From Actinomycetes bacterium (GTDB taxonomy: Bacteria; Actinomycetota; Actinomycetes; Propionibacteriales; Propionibacteriaceae): DNA of 34,638 nucleotides. The notes under the pieces were generated by a model. That model worked only from the letters and a program-made list of their open reading frames with translations, did no database searches and was not told where the DNA came from. The translations under genes were made by a program, and so were the position numbers. The DNA lies in assembly GCA_023436925.1 (NCBI GenBank), contig JAEZHJ010000005.1:1-34638 (forward strand), read 5' to 3'. Positions 25,477 through 34,638 of this stretch are shown piece by piece (position 1 is the stretch's first letter; every line of letters begins with the position of its first letter).

Positions 25477-26202
25477 ATGGACAACTCTAGCGGTGTCGGC
25501 GTTCTCGACAAAGCAGCTCTCGTGCTCACGGCTCTCGAACAGGGACCCACGACCTTGGCGGGGCTGGTCACCGCCACCGGGCTGGCCAGGCCGACGGCCC
25601 ACCGGCTCGCCGTTGCCCTCGAGCACCACCGCCTGGTCAGCCGCGATCTGCAGGGCCGGTTCGTCCTCGGCCCCCGCCTCACCGAGCTCGCCTCCGCGGC
25701 CGGTGAGGACCGGCTGCTGGCCACTGCCGGACCGGTCCTGGCCCGGCTCCGCGACATCACCGGCGAGTCCTCGCAGCTCTTCCGCCGACAGGGCGACTTC
25801 CGGGTGTGCGCGGCCGCCGCGGAACGTCCGTCCGGTCTGCGGGACACCATCCCGGTCGGTTCGCAGCTGACCATGGCGGCCGGCTCGGCCGCCCAGGTCC
25901 TGCTGGCCTGGGAGGATCCGGACCGGATCCAGCGCGGCCTGCAGAATGCCTCCTTCTCCGCCGTCGCGCTGGCCACCGTCCGTCGCCGCGGCTGGGCGCA
26001 GTCGGTCGCCGAGCGCGAGGCCGGAGTGGCCTCGGTGTCGGCCCCGGTGCGCTCCCCCAGCGGCAAGGTGATCGCCGCGGTCAGCGTCTCCGGCCCGATC
26101 GAGCGGCTCTCCCGCCAGCCCGGACGGCTGCACGCCCCGGCCGTGATCGCCGCCGCCGAACGGCTCTCGGAGGTGCTGCGCCGCACCGGCGGCGAGGGCT
26201 GA
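25477..26202 (+). CDS. ndgR: IclR-family regulator of leucine genes (NdgR/LtbR-like)
   Basis: 241-residue regulator. The N-terminal winged helix-turn-helix (about 8-70, TTLAGLVTATGLARPTAHRL) is followed by an IclR effector domain ending in AVIAAAERLSEVLRR. Divergent position next to leuCD is the hallmark of NdgR (Streptomyces) and LtbR (Corynebacterium), which repress or activate leuCD and other amino acid genes. ATG 25477 (MDNSSGVGVLDKA) matches the conserved N-terminus. No clear ribosome binding site is seen, so a very short leader is possible. Confidence 0.9.
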   Translation: MDNSSGVGVLDKAALVLTALEQGPTTLAGLVTATGLARPTAHRLAVALEHHRLVSRDLQGRFVLGPRLTELASAAGEDRLLATAGPVLARLRDITGESSQLFRRQGDFRVCAAAAERPSGLRDTIPVGSQLTMAAGSAAQVLLAWEDPDRIQRGLQNASFSAVALATVRRRGWAQSVAEREAGVASVSAPVRSPSGKVIAAVSVSGPIERLSRQPGRLHAPAVIAAAERLSEVLRRTGGEG

Positions 26203-26221
26203 GCCACCCGCTGACGCACAC

Positions 26222-26274
26222 CGGCCCCGCACCGGGTCCGCGGCATCTCGCCGACGGACCCCGGTGCGGGGCCG
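26222..26274. terminator. Bidirectional terminator between convergent ndgR and the rhomboid-like gene
   Basis: A 19-bp stem with one bulged base, CGGCCCCGCACCGGGTCCG (26222-26240) with its complement at 26255-26274, a 14-nt loop, and TTTC after it on the plus strand. Confidence 0.85.
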
Positions 26275-26287
26275 TTTCAGGTCTGGT

Positions 26288-27133
26288 TCAGGACTTGCGG
26301 AGCCGGTCGCGCAACCGGAGCAACTCCTTGCGCTCGGCGTTTGTCAGGCTGTTCAGGCCGTGCTCGCTGATCTGGTCCAGCAGCGCGTCCAGCCGCTCGC
26401 GGTCGGTGGCGTACCGGGTCTCCTGCCGGGCCCGGGGCCGGGACGAACGGGCCGGGTGCGAGGCCCGGGCGGACCGCCGTGACGGCCGCCGCCGTCCGGA
26501 CCGACCGCCCGGGATCCACGAGTACGCCCCCAGCAGGCCCACCCGCCGCGCGACGACGGCGATCAGGGCGAGCCCGACCAGCAGGCTGAGCAGGCCGCCC
26601 AGGTCACGGGCGGCCAGCGACTGCAGCACCTGCAGCGCGACCAGCACCAGGCCGAAGACCCAGGCGGGAATGTTGAACAGGAAGCGCCGATCGGGGTACT
26701 CCGCGATCCAGACCAGCAGGACGGCGAACTGGACGATACTGATACCGGCCAGGCCGTAACCGCCGCCCAGCAGCAGCCCGACGACGGTCGCCGCGGCGGT
26801 CAGGCTGCCCCAGATGCCGACCAGCAGCCAGGCCATCGGGACGCGTCCGACAGTGCGCTCCAGATCGGTGCCGAAGTACCAGAAGAAGAACAGGCTGATG
26901 ATGCTCCACAGCCCCAGGCTGTTGGCGAGCGGCCAGCTGACCAGCCGCCAGACCTGGCCGGAGGCGAGCAACTCGGGCAGGTAGGCCAGCGACTGCGGCA
27001 GTCCCGGTGAGATCACCCAGGCCAGCCAGGACGCCGCCACGGCGAGCACCACCAGCATCACGGTGCCGACCTCGAGCCGGCCGACCCGGAACCACGGATC
27101 GCCGATGCCCCTGGCTGCGAAGAAACCGCTCAT
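26288..27133 (-). CDS. Rhomboid-like membrane protein, probably without protease activity
   Basis: 281 residues. Six hydrophobic segments (about 22-43, 73-88, 97-122, 126-144, 152-173, 178-200) have the rhomboid layout, with the family pattern VWRLVSWPL then FWYFGTDLER in the first loop. The catalytic GxSG is replaced by GISI (130-133), and the histidine of the last helix (HLGG in active members) is RDLGG (176-180), so protease activity is unlikely. The cytoplasmic tail is very basic (207-240) and ends in a helical HGLNSLTNAERKELLRL motif like DUF6576, often attached to bacterial rhomboid-like proteins. ATG 27133 is taken as the start since upstream is out-of-frame sequence. The function is unknown; a chaperone or membrane-scaffold role is speculation. 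Confidence 0.8.
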   Translation of the reverse strand: MSGFFAARGIGDPWFRVGRLEVGTVMLVVLAVAASWLAWVISPGLPQSLAYLPELLASGQVWRLVSWPLANSLGLWSIISLFFFWYFGTDLERTVGRVPMAWLLVGIWGSLTAAATVVGLLLGGGYGLAGISIVQFAVLLVWIAEYPDRRFLFNIPAWVFGLVLVALQVLQSLAARDLGGLLSLLVGLALIAVVARRVGLLGAYSWIPGGRSGRRRPSRRSARASHPARSSRPRARQETRYATDRERLDALLDQISEHGLNSLTNAERKELLRLRDRLRKS

Positions 27134-27165
27134 GCCGACAAGAGTGCCAGACCGGCACCAACCGA

Positions 27166-28250
27166 TCAGTCCGCCGGCCCTGCGGACCCGGCAGCGGCGC
27201 CGGCCGGCAGCCAGCGCATCGTGTACCCGTGCGGGTGGCAGGTCGCCAGGTGGCGGACGGTGCGCACCCCGCCGCGCCACTGGACCACCCCCAGCACCGT
27301 GAGTTCGGGGCCTGGACCGTCCTCGAAGCCGGGCAGGCCGCCGGCGTAGGCCGGCGCCTCGGCGTACACCCAGGACAGGTCCCGATCCCGGCCCGCCCAG
27401 CGGGTCAACTCGTCGACGAAGCCGGCGCGCTGCTCGTCAGTCAGGTAGCTCAGCACCCAGCTGGTGGTGACAACGGGGTGGCCGGTCTCGCCCAGGGCGT
27501 CGAGCGCCGCGGCCAGATCTTTCACCGCGTCGCCGCGCCGCACCTCGACCCGCTGCTCGCGGGCGATGCCGATGGCGGCCTGCAGTCGGTGGAACCGGTC
27601 GGTCTGGTCGGGCCAGACACAGGCTTCGAGCCAGCGGGCCTGGTCCGGGTCCTCGAGGTCGACCGGGTCGCGGTCCAGGCCGAGGTGGCGGCTGAAGGAC
27701 GGCACCGCGGCGGGCAGCTGCCCGGTCCCGGAGACCTCGCAGGGCAGCACCAGTCGGTCGGGGCCCAGCCGGTGTCCGGAGTAGTCGTAGCCGTAGTGCT
27801 CGAGCAGCAGGTTGAGTCCGGCGGACGCGCCGACGTCGAGCTGGGCCAGCGGCCGCCCGCCCGCCTCGACCGCCGCCAGTCCGACCAGCAGCAGCGCGCC
27901 GCGTCCGATCTCGTTGGTCTGCGGGAACCGGGTGCTCACCCGCTCGACCAGCGCATCGCGGTGCCCGGCACAGAACTCGACGAAGGCCTCGAGCGGGTCG
28001 TCGGTGCGCGGCTCGGCGGTCAGGTTCGGGTACCACGCGGCCAGCGGCTGACCCGGGTCGGCCAGCAGCAGGTCGTGGACGGCGGCGAACAGGTTCACCG
28101 GGACGCGATGCGCCTCGGGCGCCTGCTCGAGGATCGCGAGCAGGTCCGGACGGTCCGCGATCCCGGGCGACAACCGGGCGTACAGCGGCGCCCGCTGGGC
28201 GGTGGTGGCGGCGAACCGCCGGAAGGAGTCGGGCAGGTCGCCGGCCAGCA

Positions 28251-28251
<1 letters not shown>
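27166..28251 (-). CDS. DUF2332 family protein
   Basis: 361-residue conserved actinobacterial and proteobacterial protein of unknown function. Visible motifs are LDVGASAGLNLLLEHYGYDY (about 138-157) and VVTTSWVLSYLTDEQR. The first resembles the glycine-rich SAM-binding loop of Rossmann methyltransferases, the second the post-loop region; an enzymatic role is only inference. No membrane segment. The start codon shares its A with the stop of the DEAD-box helicase (TGATG), so it is translationally coupled to it. Confidence 0.85.
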
Positions 28252-29999
<1,748 letters not shown>

Positions 30000-30044
30000 C
30001 GGTAGACCCTACTCGTTGGACTGGTTGGCTGGCGAAGTGAAAGC

Positions 30045-30075
30045 GGCCGGGGCCGAGGGGGATTCGGCCCCGGCC
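30045..30075 (-). other. Perfect 12-bp hairpin in the deaD upstream region
   Basis: GGCCGGGGCCGA (30045-30056) pairs with TCGGCCCCGGCC (30064-30075) around a 7-nt loop, 45 nt upstream of the deaD start. It would be very stable in the mRNA. Confidence 0.65.
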
Positions 30076-30092
30076 TGGTGCCACGGCCCCAG

Positions 30093-30127
30093 GGGGAGGG
30101 GTTGCCGGGCACATCCGGGCCCTCCCC
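30093..30127 (-). other. Second hairpin in the deaD upstream region
   Basis: GGGGAGGG (30093-30100) pairs with CCCTCCCC (30120-30127); the loop contains a second self-pairing CCGG...CCGG, extending the stem. Confidence 0.5.
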
Positions 30128-30178
30128 GGCGTGGGCGAGGCGTCCGCCACCGCAGCCGGGGAAGAAGCTGGGATGCCG

Positions 30179-30197
30179 GCGGGCGGAACTCGCCCGC
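30179..30197 (-). other. Third hairpin in the deaD upstream region
   Basis: GCGGGCG (30179-30185) pairs with CGCCCGC (30191-30197), loop of 5 nt. Short, but perfect. Confidence 0.4.
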
Positions 30198-30423
30198 AGC
30201 ATCAGATACTGTGCCCCATCCAGCCCGGAGCACAGGCTCTGACAAGCACGGATGGTGGCGGCTTTGGTGCAGCGATTGGTACGCCCCGGTGCCGGCGTTG
30301 GTGCCGGTGGTGGCGCCGGTGGACGCGGGGTGCGACCGGCCTGGCGTGCCATGATGGTAGTCATGACCCTCCACCGGCGCCGTTTGTCGCGCCCAGGCAC
30401 CGCCCGGTAGCCAGGACCTGCCG

Positions 30424-32376
30424 ATGTCCCGGCCGCGCAACGCGATGGACCGGGTGGGCCCCGACCGGACCCACCCCGGTCGCCGTGCGCTCGGTGACGA
30501 TCCAGCGCCCCCGGGTCGCCCCGCCAGCACCGGGGAGGGCTTGCTGGCGGCGGTTCGGGCCTGGGACCGGATCGACGAGGCCGGGTACCGGTTCCTGGTC
30601 ACGGCGCTGGAGGCCGGTCAGGCGCCGGACTGGGAGGGCTTCTGTGACGCGGCGACGAGCGCAGCGGTGGGCACCCGAAGTGACGACGGTGCGTCCCTGG
30701 CGATCCTGGAGCCCGTCAGGGTTCCCCTGTCCGAGCGCGACCGCCCCCTCGTACCCGCGCTGCGCCGGCTGCTGGACCACTGGCTCACCGGCCGCGATCC
30801 CGCCGTGAGCGTGGCTGCGCTGCGCTGGGCCGTCGCGCTGCAGGACTGGGACGCCATCGACGCCCGCTGGCTGTTCCGCCTGCAACACGTCCACCTCGGC
30901 ACCGACCCGGAGGTGGCCGACCTGCTCGGGTCCCTGCCGGTCGAGGCGCGGCGGGCGAACCCGCTGTTGACCTGGGCCTGGGGAGCCGCCCGCAGCCTGG
31001 CCGCTCCAAAGGGCTCCAGCCAGGCCCAGGCGGTCAACCGGCTGCTGGGCGACGCCGTGGGAATCCACGCCCAGTGGCGCAATGCCGCCTCGGTCGACTC
31101 CGCCGTCGCGGCGGGAACGGTGTGGATGCTCGCCCAGCGATTCCTGCCCAGCTCGCCGCCGTCGGCGGCGCTCGATGCCGCCTGGGAGACCCATCAGGAG
31201 CTGAGCGACTACATAGTCCGCCAGCGGCGGCTGCAGCACCCACCCAGTGCGGCGATCGAGGCCACCTTCCGGGCGGCCTCGGCGCGGATCGCGCTCGCCC
31301 GGGGGGACCTGCGCCACGTGCTGGTCGAGGCGGAATTCGCCCGCGCCCTCGACGCGGAGATCGGTGGGCCGATGGTGCGGGGCGGCGCCAGGGTGGCGCT
31401 GGAGCTGCTCGGCCTCGACAGCGAGCCGACCGAGCAGACCCTGGGCGAACCCGGCCACGGGATCGGGATCGCTTTCCAGGACGCCCTGTCGGAGCGGCTG
31501 GCCGAGGGACTGGCACGCCTGCGCAGGCTCGACCGGCCCGGGCTCCAGGAGGTGATGGCCGGCCTCGCCGATCTCCCGCTGGGCTCCCCCGGCTGGACCG
31601 GCGTGGTGCTGCTGAGCCAGCTGGCCGGGGTCTTGTGGGGAGATCCGGAGACCACGCTGACCAGGACAGATGCCGTGGCGGCCCGGCACGCGGCGGTGTG
31701 GCAGGAACAGCGCAGCCCGCTCGGGCAGACCCTGCTGGCCCGCGGGCGCGTGGCACTGCTGAACCGGATCGGGTCCTACCGTGCCGCCCACGAGGTCGCC
31801 CGCGTCCTGCCCACGAAGGTCCGACGGGTGGCGGACGCCCAGACCAGCCTGTGGGAGGGCGAGTTCGAGCGTGCGGCCCAGGTCGCGACCGACGGTCTGC
31901 ACGACCCTGAGACCAGCCTGGCCGACCGAGCGGTGCTGCTCGCGGTCCGGGCCGGCGCGCTGGCCCTGAACCCGCTCATCCCCGCCGCGGCACGAGCGAG
32001 CGCCGCCAGGTCGGCGGTCGACGCCTGCCTGGACCAGGGGCAGTGGATCGCCCTGGCCGTGGTTTCCCCGGAGGCCAGAGCGAAGATCCTCGAACTCGGC
32101 CTGCCTGACGAAGCGCGACCGGGCGCGGCCGAACTGCGCCGGCGGTCGGCCGGACTCGCCCCCGACGTGCGGCGCCCCGCCAAGGTCGCGCTGAGCCGCC
32201 GCGAGCAGGTGCTCCTGCCCCTGCTCGCCACCCGGCAGACGGTCCCGGAGATCGCCGCTGCCCTGCAGGTCTCACCCAACACCGTCCGCAACCAGGTGGC
32301 GACCCTGCGCGGCAAGTTCGGTGCGGCCAGCCGTCGGGAGCTGGTCCACCTGGCCCAGGAAGCGGGCCTGCTCTAG
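30424..32376 (+). CDS. LuxR-type regulator with helical repeat region, no ATPase domain
   Basis: 650 residues. The C-terminal HTH (about 590-650) begins LSRREQVLLPLLATRQTVPEIAAALQ and has SPNTVRNQVATLRGKFG, with NQ in place of the usual KxH. The rest is Ala/Leu-rich helical sequence like the TPR-type repeats of MalT/LAL regulators. There is no N-terminal P-loop NTPase: the first 60 residues are Pro/Arg-rich and then directly helical. Target genes and effector are unknown. ATG 30424 has AGGA 7 nt upstream; ATG 30445 is possible. It may regulate the divergent deaD or the neighbouring hydrolase. Confidence 0.85.
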   Translation: MSRPRNAMDRVGPDRTHPGRRALGDDPAPPGRPASTGEGLLAAVRAWDRIDEAGYRFLVTALEAGQAPDWEGFCDAATSAAVGTRSDDGASLAILEPVRVPLSERDRPLVPALRRLLDHWLTGRDPAVSVAALRWAVALQDWDAIDARWLFRLQHVHLGTDPEVADLLGSLPVEARRANPLLTWAWGAARSLAAPKGSSQAQAVNRLLGDAVGIHAQWRNAASVDSAVAAGTVWMLAQRFLPSSPPSAALDAAWETHQELSDYIVRQRRLQHPPSAAIEATFRAASARIALARGDLRHVLVEAEFARALDAEIGGPMVRGGARVALELLGLDSEPTEQTLGEPGHGIGIAFQDALSERLAEGLARLRRLDRPGLQEVMAGLADLPLGSPGWTGVVLLSQLAGVLWGDPETTLTRTDAVAARHAAVWQEQRSPLGQTLLARGRVALLNRIGSYRAAHEVARVLPTKVRRVADAQTSLWEGEFERAAQVATDGLHDPETSLADRAVLLAVRAGALALNPLIPAAARASAARSAVDACLDQGQWIALAVVSPEARAKILELGLPDEARPGAAELRRRSAGLAPDVRRPAKVALSRREQVLLPLLATRQTVPEIAAALQVSPNTVRNQVATLRGKFGAASRRELVHLAQEAGLL

Positions 32377-32443
32377 ACCGCCGGAACATACCCGGGCCGT
32401 CGCGTGGCACCGCCGGAGTCGACAGCGACTCGAGCGCAGGGAC

Positions 32444-33460
32444 TCAGACCCCACCGCCGGGAGCCTCGCCGGCCGGCAGGGTCGCCAGGTCGGCGGCGAC
32501 GGCGTCCACGAGCGAGTCCGGCAGCAGGGCCGGCTCGCGGGCGGCCAGTTCCCGCAGCGAGAGCCCCGCCGCGAACGGGTTCGCCGCAACGGCGTCGATC
32601 GACGGTCCGAGCTGGCGTCGCAGGACCGCCAGCGCAGCCGGGTGGGCCGCCAGCCTGCCCAGCGGCATGTCGAGGCCCAGCACGCCGCGGCGCTGCAGGG
32701 CGGCGTAGCTCGCGGCTTCCCCGGCGACCGGGAAGGGGTCGAAGATCCGCTGCAGGAAGCGGACGCTGTCGGCCAGCCAGCCCGCCACGGCCGGCTCGAC
32801 GGCGGCCGCCCGGCCGTTCGCGGTCAGCGGTGAGGCCAGGCTCAGTCCGTGCTCCCCCAGCAGGTAGATGTGGGCCTCGAAGGGGACGTGGTGCTCGGCC
32901 ATCGCCGTGAGCAGCATCGTGCTGTGGCGCACCGGCACCAGCGAGTCGGCGAAGGTGCTGAAGACGAAGGTGGGCGGCATCGCGGCGTCGACCGAGCCGA
33001 CAATGTCGAGAATGGGCTTGCCGAGCGGGTCGCCCGGCTCCGCGATCGTGACCGGGTAGCCCAGGACGAGCGCGTTCGGGCGCTTCGGGGCGGCCACTCC
33101 CAGGCTGGCGGCCAGGTGGCCGCCGGCGGAGAAGCCGACCACGGCCACCTGGTCGGGCTGCACGCCGAGTTCGCGGGCGTGGTCGCGGAGCCAGTCCAGG
33201 GCCGCCCCGGCGTCGGTGAAGGAGGCCTCCCACGGAGCGTGGGGGCCGACGGCGTAGCGCAGCACGAAGGCGTGGAATCCCTCGGCCAGGTAGGCCGCGG
33301 CGACAGGCTCCGCCTCGCGGTCGGAGCAGAACTCGTACCCGCCGCCGGGCAGCACCAGGACGGCCGGCCGGGTGGTCGCGGTGGCCATCTCGGGGCTGGC
33401 GTCGAGCAGGTAGCCGGTCAGGACGCCGGTCGCGGTGAGCTGTTCGGTGATGATGCGCAT
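32444..33460 (-). CDS. Alpha/beta hydrolase (acetyl-esterase-like) with C-terminal extension
   Basis: 338 residues. An esterase fold of ~235 residues has the oxyanion motif LPGGGYEFCSDREAE, nucleophile Ser111 in GFSAGGH, Asp172 (TFADSLVP) and His204 (GEHGL). It resembles BD-FAE/Axe-type acetyl esterases for acetylated sugars or xylan. A ~95-residue C-terminal region (about 240-338; GLDMPLGRLAAHPAAL, GLSLRELAA) follows; similar short helical regions occur at the end of some carbohydrate enzymes, from memory. There is no signal peptide, so it acts inside the cell. The substrate is not predictable. Confidence 0.88.
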   Translation of the reverse strand: MRIITEQLTATGVLTGYLLDASPEMATATTRPAVLVLPGGGYEFCSDREAEPVAAAYLAEGFHAFVLRYAVGPHAPWEASFTDAGAALDWLRDHARELGVQPDQVAVVGFSAGGHLAASLGVAAPKRPNALVLGYPVTIAEPGDPLGKPILDIVGSVDAAMPPTFVFSTFADSLVPVRHSTMLLTAMAEHHVPFEAHIYLLGEHGLSLASPLTANGRAAAVEPAVAGWLADSVRFLQRIFDPFPVAGEAASYAALQRRGVLGLDMPLGRLAAHPAALAVLRRQLGPSIDAVAANPFAAGLSLRELAAREPALLPDSLVDAVAADLATLPAGEAPGGGV

Positions 33461-33478
33461 GGGGAGCCGCCGGGTTCG

Positions 33479-33568
33479 CTACTGAACCGTCGCCCCGGCG
33501 GCGTGCCGCTGACCGACGGCGGACTGCTGGCGAACCCGGGCCGCCAGGGAAGGTGGGAACGTGCTCAT
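33479..33568 (-). CDS. 29-residue small ORF upstream of the hydrolase
   Basis: It begins MSTFPPSLAARVRQQ and ends AGATVQ, stopping 18 nt before the hydrolase ATG. No good ribosome binding site or promoter is visible. It could be a leader peptide or the hydrolase leader itself, but chance is equally likely in GC-rich DNA. The rest of 33461-33652 holds nothing I can name. Confidence 0.25.
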   Translation of the reverse strand: MSTFPPSLAARVRQQSAVGQRHAAGATVQ

Positions 33569-33652
33569 GCCGCCAGCCTAGGATCCCCCGGGACACCGGT
33601 CGATCCCGCGCAGCACCCGGGCTCCGGAACGGCCGGCCGCGACCGGGGCGGG

Positions 33653-34638
33653 TCAGCCGAAGGGGTCGGCGGTCAGCGTGTACTTGGTCTGCAGGTACTC
33701 GTACAGGCCCTCCGCGCCGCCCTCGCGCCCCAGGCCGGAGAGCTTCCAGCCACCGAAGGGAGCGGCGGCGTTCGACACCACGCCGACATTCAGGCCCACC
33801 ATTCCGGCCTCCAGCAGTTCGGCCAGCCGCTGCCCGCGGGCCAGGTTGCGGGTGTAGGCGTAGCTCACCAACCCGTGCGGGGTCGCGTTCGCCAGCGCCA
33901 CCGCCTCCGGTTCGTCGGCGAAGGTGGTGATCGCCAGGACCGGCCCGAAGACCTCCTCGGCGAAGATGGCGCTCGCGGGGTCGACGTCGGTCAGCACCGT
34001 GGCGGCGAAGAAGTGCCCGGGCCGTTCGATCCGGCCGCCACCCGTTCGCAGCCCGGCGCCCCTGGCGAGCGCGTCGCGGACCAGCCGCTCGGCCTTGTCG
34101 ACGGCGTCGGAGTTGATCAGCGGGCCGATCGTCACCTCGGGGTCGGTGCCGCGGCCGACCACGAAGCCCGCGACCCGCTCGGTGACCCGGTCGGCGAACT
34201 CGTCGGCGACGTCGGCGTGTACTAGGAAACGGTTGGCGGCGGTGCAGGCCTGGCCGATGTTGCGGAACTTGGCCGTCAGCGCTCCGGCCACCGCAGCATC
34301 GAGATCGGCGTCGTCGAAGACGAGGAAGGGTGCGTTGCCGCCCAGTTCCATAGAGGTGCGCAGGATCCCGCCGGCGGCCCGGGCCAGCAACGTCCGGCCC
34401 ACCTCGGTGGAGCCGGTGAAGGACAGTTTGCGCAGCCGCGGATCGTCCAGGATGGCGTTGGCGACGGCGGCGGACCGGGTGGTGGTGACCACGTTCACCA
34501 CGCCCGGCGGGACGCCCGCCTCGGCCAGCAGGTCGACCAGCAGCAGCGTCGTCAGCGGCGTCAGCGAAGCAGGCTTGACCACCATGGTGCAGCCGGCGGC
34601 CAGCGCCGGGGCGATCTTGCGGGTCGCCATCGCCAGCG
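33653..34638 (-). CDS. NAD(P)-dependent succinate-semialdehyde-type dehydrogenase, 5' end outside window
   Basis: C-terminal ~325 residues of an aldehyde dehydrogenase; the start lies beyond the right edge. It enters at LAMATRKIAPALAAG, then the catalytic Glu in MELGGNAPF and the catalytic Cys in NIGQACTAANRF, then FGPVLAI and PFGGWKLSGLGREGG. The sequence NIGQACTAANR and the short C-terminal YLQTKYT fit succinate-semialdehyde dehydrogenase (GabD class), which feeds succinate to the TCA cycle, though related semialdehydes are possible. There is no gabT visible. Confidence 0.93.
   Translation of the reverse strand, partial: LAMATRKIAPALAAGCTMVVKPASLTPLTTLLLVDLLAEAGVPPGVVNVVTTTRSAAVANAILDDPRLRKLSFTGSTEVGRTLLARAAGGILRTSMELGGNAPFLVFDDADLDAAVAGALTAKFRNIGQACTAANRFLVHADVADEFADRVTERVAGFVVGRGTDPEVTIGPLINSDAVDKAERLVRDALARGAGLRTGGGRIERPGHFFAATVLTDVDPASAIFAEEVFGPVLAITTFADEPEAVALANATPHGLVSYAYTRNLARGQRLAELLEAGMVGLNVGVVSNAAAPFGGWKLSGLGREGGAEGLYEYLQTKYTLTADPFG

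Larger units (their letters stand above)
30000..30423. other. Gene-free region between deaD and the LuxR-type gene
   Basis: No convincing gene on either strand. It contains three GC-rich hairpins (annotated separately), a 12-nt unit repeated three times at 30288-30323 (GGTGCCGGCGTT and variants), and a CATGA-N6-TCATG palindrome at 30350-30365, 58 nt before the LuxR-type start. Promoters for the two divergent genes must lie here but I could not choose hexamers with confidence. Confidence 0.6.

Overview
The window is a very GC-rich stretch of an actinobacterial chromosome, most likely from Propionibacteriales (Propionibacteriaceae-like). The evidence is the conserved actinobacterial gene order nrdJ-nrdR / divS(chiZ)-like / lexA / dinG / hflX-dapF-miaA / miaB / rny / recX-recA-DUF3046-clgR-cinA-pgsA-rimO-ftsK / thiL-ddl-plsC-leuD-leuC / ndgR. 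The B12-dependent ribonucleotide reductase and an RNase Y gene between miaB and recX also fit. The genus cannot be fixed from the sequence. Almost everything is core housekeeping; there is no phage, IS, CRISPR, tRNA or rRNA.

Layout. Positions 1-2625 (minus) hold nrdJ (3' end off the window) and its repressor gene nrdR, behind a promoter with two NrdR-like boxes and several DnaA-box-like elements. Positions 2909-4271 form a divergent DNA-damage hub: a short membrane protein in the position of the SOS division inhibitor ChiZ/DivS, three LexA boxes, and lexA. Positions 4280-9395 (minus) carry dinG, hflX, dapF and miaA, overlapping at each junction. The miaA-miaB gap holds a candidate small plus-strand transcription unit with its own promoter, a 26-codon ORF and a strong terminator hairpin. 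Positions 9766-17912 (minus) carry miaB, rny, recX, recA, DUF3046, clgR, cinA, pgsA and rimO; recA has both a LexA box and a RecA-NDp (PafBC-type) promoter. Positions 17945-25378 (minus) carry ftsK, thiL, ddl, plsC, leuD and leuC, with divergent ndgR (IclR type) and a shared palindrome. Positions 26288-29999 (minus) carry an inactive-looking rhomboid, a DUF2332 protein and a DEAD-box RNA helicase with a long, structured upstream region. The right end carries a LuxR-type regulator, an alpha/beta hydrolase and the 3' part of a succinate-semialdehyde-type dehydrogenase.

How the genes work together. The left half is dominated by genome maintenance and dNTP supply: NrdJ/NrdR make and control dNTPs, LexA/RecA/RecX/DinG handle damage, the ChiZ/DivS-like protein probably delays division, and FtsK segregates termini. 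These sit beside tRNA and ribosome modification (MiaA, MiaB, RimO, HflX), RNA decay (RNase Y), envelope synthesis (DapF, Ddl, PgsA, PlsC), leucine synthesis (LeuCD under NdgR) and thiamine activation (ThiL). The clearest regulatory signals are short motifs between genes rather than a new multi-gene system. The most unusual items are the LysM-less SOS membrane protein, the small transcription unit at 9434-9759, the pseudo-rhomboid and the DEAD-helicase upstream region.
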